From NCBI GenBank assembly GCA_030591195.1, contig JAUVBO010000212.1, positions 1-6,009 on the forward strand: a stretch of 6,009 nucleotides of DNA. Direction: 5' to 3'. Positions within the stretch are counted from its first letter, which is position 1. Every line of letters begins with the position of its first letter. The position numbers were made by a program, and so were the translations under genes. Shown here piece after piece: positions 1 through 5,754 of this stretch. The notes beneath the pieces are model-generated. The model did not search any database. It was not told the DNA's origin and was given only the letters and a program-made list of their open reading frames with translations. The DNA comes from Pseudomonadota bacterium. GTDB lineage: Bacteria; Myxococcota; Polyangia; GCA-2747355; JACKDQ01.

Positions 1-156
1 CGTCGAGCGACGGCGGTGACACGGCGGCGGAAGACTGAGGTCAAGCCGCGTTGCAGAAGACAACATCGCGCCGAGCGGATCGGGTCGCGACGATGGCTGG
101 CGTTGCGAACCGCAACCGAGGATTGGCTAAACTTCTGTAAATTCCATGGCTTGAAT

Positions 157-178
157 CTGGCCAAGATCTTGCTGCCAG
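157..178. promoter_or_regulatory. Near-palindrome in the leader, possible operator or 5' UTR hairpin
   Basis: The core CAAGATCTTG (162-171) is a perfect 10-base palindrome. It is flanked by CTGGC (157-161) and GCCAG (174-178), which are reverse complements of each other, with two unpaired bases at 172-173 on one side. In RNA this could fold as an 8-pair stem with a GAUC loop and a 2-base bulge, ending two bases before the GGAG ribosome binding site. As DNA it could be the binding site of a dimeric regulator. It matches no operator I recognise, and short palindromes arise by chance, so the role is unproven. Confidence 0.3.
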
Positions 179-179
179 T

Positions 180-183
180 GGAG
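180..183 (+). promoter_or_regulatory. Ribosome binding site deciding the start of the barrel gene
   Basis: GGAG lies 6 bases before the ATG at 190, and a typical signal peptide follows at once. Together these favour 190 over the far upstream ATG that would begin in Arg-rich sequence and bury the signal peptide internally. Confidence 0.7.
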
Positions 184-189
184 TCCGTC

Positions 190-2448
190 ATGGCCATCCA
201 TCGCTCGAGATCCCGCCCGTCCTCCCCCCTGCTGCTGGCCGCCACTGTGTGCCTCGCCCTGTTCCTCTCGGCGGCCGCCCACGGTCAAGATGCCGGCGGC
301 CCACCTGACCCGCCCGCGTCCGGGCCAGCCTCGGCGCCGACCGACACCCGGGGCGATGCCGGGCAAGCCGGGAGCGACGGTGGTGAAGGCCTCGACGGTG
401 ATGACGGACTCGGCAAGGCCCCATTCACTCCCGACCAGCGCCGGTTCCTCCGAAAATGGAGCGAGCGGATCAAGGCCCGCGCCGCCGCCGACGCGAGCGC
501 ACGCAGCAAGAGCGCCGCCAAGAAGACCCTCTCGTTGAGCTGGCGGGCTGACCTCTACAGCAAGATTCTCTACCAGAACGACCAATCCCAGGGCTCGGTG
601 ACCTTCGGGACGCCGCACCCACGCGGTGACAACTACGCCGGCAACAACGGCTTCGCCTCCGAGATCTCGCTACAGCTGATCGGGCGGGTCTCGGACAAGG
701 TCGAGGCCGGCGCGCGGCTCAAGAGTCGCTTCCATCGTCAGTGGTCCGACTTCTACGAGAACGGCGACCTGGCCGTGGACGACAAGGGTCTGCCTGCGGG
801 CGCGAACGCCACCGGCGAGAGCCTCGGGATGAACCACGCCGGCTACATCCAGCTGCGCGGGATCTACCTGCGAATGTCACCGCCGATCCCCTCGGTGAAG
901 ACGTTCCACGCCGGTTCGAGCGACCTCGGGATGTACAACCCGTGGACCGTCGGCCGGGTACGGTTCATCGACCGGGACAATGCCAGCGGGTTGTTCCTCG
1001 ACGGCAAGCTCTGGTCCGTCGACTACCACCTGGCGCGAATCTCGCTGCCGAAGCTCTACGCCTCGGCCGGCTACACCACCGGCATCGACGACCCGCTGGT
1101 ACAGAATCCGTTCTGGACCCGGGACGCGACCTATGCGCTCAAGCTCTCCCAGCGGCCCACCGACAGCCTCGCCTTGACGCTGATCGGGACCTACCTGCTC
1201 GACGAGGAAGCCGACATCAACGATCCGGACGCCCTGGGCTCGACCAACTTCATCGACGACAAGGACGGGACCGTGGCCACCCTGCCCCGCTACCAGAACG
1301 CCAACTCGACCCTCGAGATGAACCTCGAGAAGGGCATCTTCGACGGCAACCTGCTGGTGGGCTACTCGTATTCCAACCCGGATCTGGGCTACGTCTTCAA
1401 CACCGTCGACGGCAGCCAGGGCATCTCGCCGATCCCCCTCAAGACGGTTCATGGATACTCGGTCAAGGCGCGCGCCGACCTGAACGATCTCTTCGGCATT
1501 GGCCTCGACATCCGCGTCGAGTACTTCAACATCAGCAACAACTGGGTCGCGAGCTTCGGCGCCCGCCGCGAGGCCGACGTGCTGCTCACCGACGGGTTCC
1601 TCGACGGCCAGGTGCCGACGCTGAACATCGCCAACGAGTTCATCGACTTCCGCGACCCGTTCTACGAGGCGATCGTCGGCTGGCACGGCGCCACCCTCTC
1701 GCCGAAGCTGGTCCGGGGGGCCTTGTCGCTCGAGGGCGAGATCACCTTCCTCGAGTACAACACCGACCAGCAGGACCGCTGCGTCGGCAACGACATGACC
1801 AACGAGCAGGGGATGCCGATCGCCGCCGACGTCTGCCCCCGGGATCCCGAGACCGGGAAGGTCCACGGGGTGTACCCCGACTTCCTCTACACCGACGGGA
1901 TGACCGACACCGACTTCTTCTCCTACGCCAACACCAACGACCGGGGACGGGACCCGCGCAGCGTCTATCGGCAGAACCAAGCGCGCCAGACCTACATCGG
2001 CGTGCTCAAGCTCGGCTACCGCTTCGACGTCGGTCGGGGCCTGAAGGTCTCGAGCAAGGTCAAGTTGATCCACGATCGCGATCTGCGGGACCTCGACCTC
2101 GAGGGAGACGACTACACCGCCAACCTGGTCTTCACCGACACCTCGCTGGCGAGCCAGCTGACCAACGAGCTTCACCTCAAGGTCGGCTTCCGCCTCGACT
2201 ACTGGGACGAGAAACACCGCTCGGGCGCGGTGGTCGGCGGGCAGGTCGACTACCCCGACTACCGCACCTGGAAGACCAACCTCTACCTCGACGTGGCTTA
2301 CCAGTTCGGCGGCGCCAAGCTCGGCTGGTACCTCGAGTGGCTCAACAAGGACGTCGCGGTGACCCGCGACGGCTTGCGCGACGACGACCAGAGCTTCGCC
2401 TTCCGCAACGTGGTCCGGGGTATCGGCTCGATCTCGGCGTCTTTCTAG
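190..2448 (+). CDS. Outer-membrane beta-barrel protein, porin-like, function unassigned
   Basis: Predicted 752-aa exported protein. Residues 1-33 form a signal peptide: a basic n-region with several Arg, a hydrophobic core around 14-29, and cleavage near the AAA/AHGQ stretch. Residues 34-75 are a Gly/Pro/Ala/Asp linker, followed by a charged, probably helical segment (about 80-112). From about residue 113 to the end, alternating polar/hydrophobic strands separated by Asp/Asn/Gly-rich loops look like a large beta-barrel. The final residue is Phe, the usual C-terminal signature for barrel assembly by the BAM machinery. No TonB box or plug domain is apparent, so it does not look like a SusC-type receptor. 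The mature part has only two cysteines (531 and 549), in one Asp-rich loop. The gene starts the run that continues with a GH13 enzyme, so passage or surface handling of alpha-glucan products is a reasonable inference. I do not recognise the exact family. Start chosen from the ribosome binding site and signal peptide. Confidence 0.85.
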   Translation: MAIHRSRSRPSSPLLLAATVCLALFLSAAAHGQDAGGPPDPPASGPASAPTDTRGDAGQAGSDGGEGLDGDDGLGKAPFTPDQRRFLRKWSERIKARAAADASARSKSAAKKTLSLSWRADLYSKILYQNDQSQGSVTFGTPHPRGDNYAGNNGFASEISLQLIGRVSDKVEAGARLKSRFHRQWSDFYENGDLAVDDKGLPAGANATGESLGMNHAGYIQLRGIYLRMSPPIPSVKTFHAGSSDLGMYNPWTVGRVRFIDRDNASGLFLDGKLWSVDYHLARISLPKLYASAGYTTGIDDPLVQNPFWTRDATYALKLSQRPTDSLALTLIGTYLLDEEADINDPDALGSTNFIDDKDGTVATLPRYQNANSTLEMNLEKGIFDGNLLVGYSYSNPDLGYVFNTVDGSQGISPIPLKTVHGYSVKARADLNDLFGIGLDIRVEYFNISNNWVASFGARREADVLLTDGFLDGQVPTLNIANEFIDFRDPFYEAIVGWHGATLSPKLVRGALSLEGEITFLEYNTDQQDRCVGNDMTNEQGMPIAADVCPRDPETGKVHGVYPDFLYTDGMTDTDFFSYANTNDRGRDPRSVYRQNQARQTYIGVLKLGYRFDVGRGLKVSSKVKLIHDRDLRDLDLEGDDYTANLVFTDTSLASQLTNELHLKVGFRLDYWDEKHRSGAVVGGQVDYPDYRTWKTNLYLDVAYQFGGAKLGWYLEWLNKDVAVTRDGLRDDDQSFAFRNVVRGIGSISASF

Positions 2449-2462
2449 CCATGATCGTACTC

Positions 2463-2467
2463 AGAGG
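2463..2467 (+). promoter_or_regulatory. Ribosome binding site candidate for the GH13 gene
   Basis: AGAGG lies 4 bases before the ATG at 2472. The alternative in-frame ATG at 2451 has no Shine-Dalgarno match, but it follows the stop of the previous gene by only two bases (TAGCCATG), so reinitiation there is possible. Confidence 0.45.
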
Positions 2468-2471
2468 CACG

Positions 2472-5219
2472 ATGATCAGGCACTGGTCCCGATGGCTGAG
2501 GGAGGCCGCCTGCAGGGCGTACCGCGGAGCTGCCGCCGCCCTGCTGCTCGCGGCCGTGACTCTGCTGCCGGCGCCAGCCGAGGGACGGGTCTACCTGCAG
2601 TTCTTCGAGACCCCATGGCAGGAGATCGAGCAGCGGCTGCCCGAGATCTTCGCCCACGGCTATCAGGTGCTCTGGTTCCCCCCGCCGAACAAGGCCACCG
2701 AGGGCCAGGCCGACGTCGGCTACGCCGTCTACGACCGCTTCGACCTCGGCGACCAGCACCAGCGCGGCACCACCGCCACCCGCTATGGCACCCGCGCCGA
2801 CCTGCTGAGCCTCACCAGCCGGCTGCATCGCCTCGGCGGCAAGGTGGTCTTCGACTGCGTCTTCAACCACAACGGCAACCCGGCCCGGACCGAGAACGCG
2901 CACGTGACCCTCGACCCGGTGCCGATCGACGGCTGGCCCCACACCCGCCCGCTCGACTTCCACTTGCTGCCCGGCCGGACCTTCGACGGCGGCAAGACCT
3001 TCGAGGTGCTGGTCCCCCAGCAGCTCGGCGGCGGCACGACGATCATCTCGCCCGGCGGCCCCGGCAACCCGGAGGCATGGGTCGCCGCGGTGCCGATGCC
3101 CCAGGGCGTGACCGTGCCCGGCTTCACCCACCTGGTGCGGGCGCCCTGGACCGACTATAGCCCACCCTGGGAGGACCAGAACTACTCGCTGCTCGGGCTG
3201 ATCGACTTCGCCAACGAGCAGGCCCTCACCTCCGACGGCTCCGCGGTGGATCCGACAAATGACGGCAAGAACAACGTCAACGGCCTGCCCCTACCGGTCT
3301 TCGTCCGCCAGCCCGGGTGCCCCGAGTGCTACCCCGACGACAAGCCGGTGCCAGAGGACATCCGCCAGTACCTCCACCGCTGGATCCGCTGGCTCAGCGC
3401 CCTGACCGACGCCGACGGCTACCGCCTCGACGCGATCAAGCACACCCCCGAGTCGTTCTTCGCCCGGGACTTCCCGGGCGACACCGTGGCCTTCAACCAG
3501 ACGATCCAGGACGACTACGACGCCCGTCGAGGGAACAGCGACGACAACGACGATGACGGCCAGGACGACGCGCTGATCTTCGGCGAGAGCTACACCGGCG
3601 ACATCCACGGCGAGCTCGCCCGCTACCGCAAGACCGGCATGCGGCTGCTCAACTTCCCGCTGATGTTCAAGCTGCTCGACCTGTTCGGCTCGGGCCGCAA
3701 CGGCGCGGGCGACATCGGTCAGCTCAGCTTCCCTCACGGCGGCTACTCGGGACAGCTCGAGGAGTTCGGCGGGCTCGGCCGCCACGACGGCGTCAGCTTC
3801 GCTCAGAGCCACGACCAGCTCCCCCCCGACCTCCAGGCGGATCTGGCCTACGCCTTCGTCATGACCCGACCGGGTGACGCGGTGGTCTTCTTCGACGGCA
3901 ACAACGCCGACCCCAAGAGCTGGGTCGCCGACGGTCGCCCCGACGCCCTGGGAGACCTGGGCGACACGGTGACCAAGCTGGTCACGATCCACAACAACTA
4001 CGCTCGGGGCGGGATGTTCAACCGCTTCGTCGACGACGACGCCTACGTCTACGAGCGCGTGGTCGAGGGCCAGGGCGCGGTGCTGCTGGTGGTGCTCCAC
4101 GACAACATCGGCGCCGACGGCCGGGTCGACGGCCAGGGCGTGGCGCGCTTCGGCGGCTTCGACCCCCGTCCCCTGGTGGTCACCGCGTTCCCGGCGGGGA
4201 CCCGCCTGGTCGACCTGACCGGCAACTCGCCCACGGCGTCGGTGGAGGTCCTGGCGCCGGGCGCCGTCACCGCCGACCAGCGGGCCGCTGCCCTGGCCAG
4301 CTACGCATCGGCCAGCGCCGACGCGCCGCTGCCTGCCAGCTACGGGCTGGTCCCGCTATCGGTGCGCTCCGGCCCCCAGCGAAACTACGCCGCCTTTGCC
4401 GTCGCCGGCCCGAGGCCACCCGAGACCGGCGCTCGGGCGGTGGAGATCCGCCAGGGGGGGCAGCGCGTCGAGGACGTGGTGGTGACCATGGTCGGCGAGC
4501 GCCGTACGGCGGCCGGAGTCCGCGTCCCGAGCAAGCAACTGCCGGTGCCGCGAGTCACGGGCCAGCAGGTCGACCTCCAGCTGCGCGTCGGCCCCACCGC
4601 CACCGCGGCCTTCGCCCGGATCGACGCCGGCGGCGCGGCCATCGGCGCCGCCCAGCCCGTCACCGGCTCGGCCGAGGGTCTCTGGGACGGGCTGGTACCG
4701 CTGACGCGGGGGCCTGACGCCGGCAACGACCGGAGCTTCGGGCTCGGCGCGGTCGACCTGTCGGCGCTGGCCGAGGGGATGCACCTGCTGGTGGTCAAGG
4801 CGGTGGCCGCGCAACCCGGTCGCCCGCCGGTGCTCTCCACCTTCTCGGTACCGTTCCTCGTCGACCGCGACCTCTCGGGGCCCGGGATCGGAGATCCTGG
4901 CGACACCGATGGCGACGGCAAGCGCGACGCCGATGACAACTGTCCCGAGGCGCGCAACGCCGACCAGGCGGACTTTGACAGCGACGGGGTGGGCGACCTC
5001 TGCGACCTCTGCCCCCTCGGTCCGGCCACCTCCGTGGAGGTCGACAGCGACGGTTGCCTGCCGGTGCCGGACGAGAAGCTCCGCGACGCTGACGCGATCA
5101 TCGCCGCGATCATCGGCAAGCCGCCAGCGAACGTCAGCAAGCTCGATCGGGACGGCAACGGCCGAATCGACGTGGTCGACCTGGTGAGGGAGATCGATGC
5201 AGTGCACGCCGAACAGTAG
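2472..5219 (+). CDS. Secreted alpha-amylase-family (GH13) enzyme with TSP3 and dockerin-like tail
   Basis: Predicted 915-aa enzyme hydrolysing or rearranging alpha-glucosidic bonds outside the cytoplasm. Residues 1-36 are a signal peptide with probable cleavage after APA. The GH13 motifs are present in order: region I FDCVFNH (Asp128, Asn132, His133); LGLIDF in the position of the region V motif; region II DGYRLDAIKH with nucleophile Asp320; region III IFGES with acid/base Glu372; region IV FAQSHD with Asp448. All three catalytic carboxylates are therefore kept. The loop after region I (about 134-290) is long, like an enlarged domain B, and contains CPEC (283-286). A beta-rich domain C probably follows from about 510, then an unassigned beta-sandwich-like module (about 657-806), a TSP3-like calcium repeat (811-848) and a dockerin-like segment (about 868-908). 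At about 915 aa it is much longer than a simple amylase. Exact specificity (amylase, pullulanase or transferase) cannot be read here. ATG 2472 is preferred for its ribosome binding site; ATG 2451 would add 7 residues. Confidence 0.9.
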   Translation: MIRHWSRWLREAACRAYRGAAAALLLAAVTLLPAPAEGRVYLQFFETPWQEIEQRLPEIFAHGYQVLWFPPPNKATEGQADVGYAVYDRFDLGDQHQRGTTATRYGTRADLLSLTSRLHRLGGKVVFDCVFNHNGNPARTENAHVTLDPVPIDGWPHTRPLDFHLLPGRTFDGGKTFEVLVPQQLGGGTTIISPGGPGNPEAWVAAVPMPQGVTVPGFTHLVRAPWTDYSPPWEDQNYSLLGLIDFANEQALTSDGSAVDPTNDGKNNVNGLPLPVFVRQPGCPECYPDDKPVPEDIRQYLHRWIRWLSALTDADGYRLDAIKHTPESFFARDFPGDTVAFNQTIQDDYDARRGNSDDNDDDGQDDALIFGESYTGDIHGELARYRKTGMRLLNFPLMFKLLDLFGSGRNGAGDIGQLSFPHGGYSGQLEEFGGLGRHDGVSFAQSHDQLPPDLQADLAYAFVMTRPGDAVVFFDGNNADPKSWVADGRPDALGDLGDTVTKLVTIHNNYARGGMFNRFVDDDAYVYERVVEGQGAVLLVVLHDNIGADGRVDGQGVARFGGFDPRPLVVTAFPAGTRLVDLTGNSPTASVEVLAPGAVTADQRAAALASYASASADAPLPASYGLVPLSVRSGPQRNYAAFAVAGPRPPETGARAVEIRQGGQRVEDVVVTMVGERRTAAGVRVPSKQLPVPRVTGQQVDLQLRVGPTATAAFARIDAGGAAIGAAQPVTGSAEGLWDGLVPLTRGPDAGNDRSFGLGAVDLSALAEGMHLLVVKAVAAQPGRPPVLSTFSVPFLVDRDLSGPGIGDPGDTDGDGKRDADDNCPEARNADQADFDSDGVGDLCDLCPLGPATSVEVDSDGCLPVPDEKLRDADAIIAAIIGKPPANVSKLDRDGNGRIDVVDLVREIDAVHAEQ
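4902..5015 (+). other. TSP3-like calcium-binding repeat region in the GH13 protein
   Basis: Residues 811-848 begin with DTDGDG and continue through DDNCPEARN and DSDGVGDLCD. This is the Asp-rich, Cys-containing pattern of thrombospondin type 3 repeats, which bind calcium and form stiff extracellular linkers. Cys824, Cys844 and Cys847 fall at repeat-typical positions, and another Cys at 862 follows a VDSDG stretch. Such repeats are frequent in secreted proteins of Myxococcota and related groups. Here the region separates the enzyme from the dockerin-like end. Confidence 0.8.
5073..5195 (+). other. Dockerin-like segment at the C-terminus of the GH13 protein
   Basis: Residues 892-903 read DRDGNGRIDVVD, an EF-hand-like calcium loop with Asp at loop positions 1, 3 and 12, Asn at 5 and Asp at 9, followed by a helix (LVREI). 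This matches one half of a type I dockerin. The preceding DADAIIAAIIGKPP (872-885) resembles the dockerin first helix and its linker, but no good first calcium loop stands before it, apart from the divergent VDSDG stretch. It is therefore either a degenerate dockerin or a single EF-hand-like repeat. Dockerins bind cohesin domains, and the next gene encodes a cohesin-like domain. Confidence 0.6.
5187..5192 (+). promoter_or_regulatory. Ribosome binding site of the cohesin-like gene
   Basis: AGGGAG lies 4 bases before the ATG at 5197, inside the 3' end of the GH13 gene. It supports this overlapping start over the downstream ATG at 5272, which has no clear ribosome binding site. Confidence 0.6.
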
Positions 5220-5754
5220 ACGCGACCCACGCGAGGCGTGTGACAGCCGCGGCGTCGCTCTGGCTGCCGCGATGTCCTGGGTCTGTGCGGCGGCGATCTT
5301 CGGCTGGCTGCTGCTCTTCGGCGGTGGCTGCGACGCCGCCCGAACCTCCGAGGAGCCGGGGCTCGCGCCGCCGCGGCTGTCGCTGGTCCAGCAGGGTGAC
5401 ACCCGGGTCGAGCTGCGGGTCGAGGGTCCGACGGGCCTTCGCGCGCTGCAGGTCCGGCTTCGCTACGACCCCGGCGCGGTGCAGGTCACCAGCGTGGTCG
5501 CCAGCGAGCAGACAGACCGCCTGAACCGGCTGTTTCACGCTGACCTGCCGCAGGCCAGCGGCGATCTGCTTCTGGGGCTCTCTGACACCCGGCGCGTCCG
5601 CCTCCCGGCCCGCGCCACGCTCTTCGTCTTGACCCTCGCCAAGGCCACTCCCGGCGCGCGGCTGCGCCTGGTGGACGGCATCGGCGTGCGCGACGGCAGC
5701 GGCAAGCCCGAGGCGATCAAGATTGCCGAGGCAGCGCTGGAGCTCGCCCGATGA
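5197..5754 (+). CDS. Putative membrane-anchored protein with a cohesin-like domain
   Basis: Predicted 185-aa exported protein. A hydrophobic segment (about 21-41) leads to LFGGGC, with Cys45 as the likely lipidated residue. The lipobox is weak because position -3 is Gly rather than Leu. Asp follows the Cys; in Enterobacteria that residue favours inner-membrane retention, but the rule may not hold here. Residues about 60-184 form one compact beta-rich domain. ALQVRLRYDPGAVQVTSV (83-100) matches the cohesin pattern of a strand ending in YDP followed by a V-x-V strand. Later SGDLLLGLSD and ATLFVLTLAKA resemble the paired strands near the cohesin end. Its likely role is to capture a dockerin partner, and the neighbouring GH13 protein ends in a dockerin-like segment. 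The gene overlaps the GH13 gene by 23 bases and the next gene by 4, so coexpression is likely. A start at 5272 would put the Cys at residue 20, a normal lipoprotein signal length, but without basic residues. Cohesin assignment is by motif only. Confidence 0.7.
   Translation: MQCTPNSRRDPREACDSRGVALAAAMSWVCAAAIFGWLLLFGGGCDAARTSEEPGLAPPRLSLVQQGDTRVELRVEGPTGLRALQVRLRYDPGAVQVTSVVASEQTDRLNRLFHADLPQASGDLLLGLSDTRRVRLPARATLFVLTLAKATPGARLRLVDGIGVRDGSGKPEAIKIAEAALELAR
5739..5742 (+). promoter_or_regulatory. Ribosome binding site of the fourth gene
   Basis: GGAG lies 8 bases before the ATG at 5751, within the end of the cohesin-like gene. It supports the ATGA overlap start rather than the in-frame ATG at 5781. 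Confidence 0.6.

Larger units (their letters stand above)
1..189. other. Upstream leader, no supported gene
   Basis: No gene can be supported here. The first coding frame stays open back to position 16, but that stretch translates to an Arg-rich, chance-looking sequence and lies upstream of a much better start at 190. An upstream + strand gene could end here: frame 3 reads into a TGA at 36-38 after a plausible acidic tail, and frame 2 into a TGA at 17-19, but too little is present to call either. Positions about 121-170 are clearly more AT-rich than the rest of the window, as expected for a promoter region. TAAATT at 138-143 is a possible -10 element, but no convincing -35 hexamer sits at proper spacing. 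A near-palindrome at 157-178 is listed separately. Confidence 0.5.

Noticed and set aside
93..140. 15-codon open frame in the leader (ATG 93 to TAA 138-140), possible leader peptide
   Set aside because: It has no ribosome binding site, no run of regulatory codons and no attenuator-like hairpin pair after it; chance is the simpler explanation.
16..189. N-terminal extension of the barrel protein from an ATG/GTG-type start at 16
   Set aside because: The extension is Arg-rich, would bury the signal peptide and has no ribosome binding site, whereas ATG 190 has GGAG at 6 bases and begins a proper signal peptide.
877..2217. Long minus-strand open frame (446 aa) opposite the barrel gene
   Set aside because: Its Val/Glu/Gly-rich, low-complexity translation is typical of antisense shadows in GC-rich DNA, and the + strand has a clear signal peptide and C-terminal Phe barrel protein.
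741..2450. The reading frame of the GH13 gene stays open for about 1.7 kb upstream, through the barrel gene
   Set aside because: The translation there is Arg/Pro-rich, lacks any recognisable fold and overlaps a well-supported barrel gene in another frame. The real start, with signal peptide, is at 2472 or 2451. The openness is a GC-rich codon effect.
2449..2471. Possible terminator or promoter between the barrel and GH13 genes
   Set aside because: The 23-base gap holds no hairpin with a T-run and no promoter-like hexamers; the genes look cotranscribed.
3291..4100. Minus-strand open frame opposite the GH13 catalytic domain
   Set aside because: It is rich in Val, Glu and Ala without motifs, and the + strand carries all GH13 catalytic motifs across the same bases.
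4356..5402. Minus-strand open frames opposite the GH13 C-terminus and cohesin-like gene
   Set aside because: Arg/Ser/Gly-rich shadow translations with no domain; the + strand TSP3 and dockerin-like motifs explain the region.
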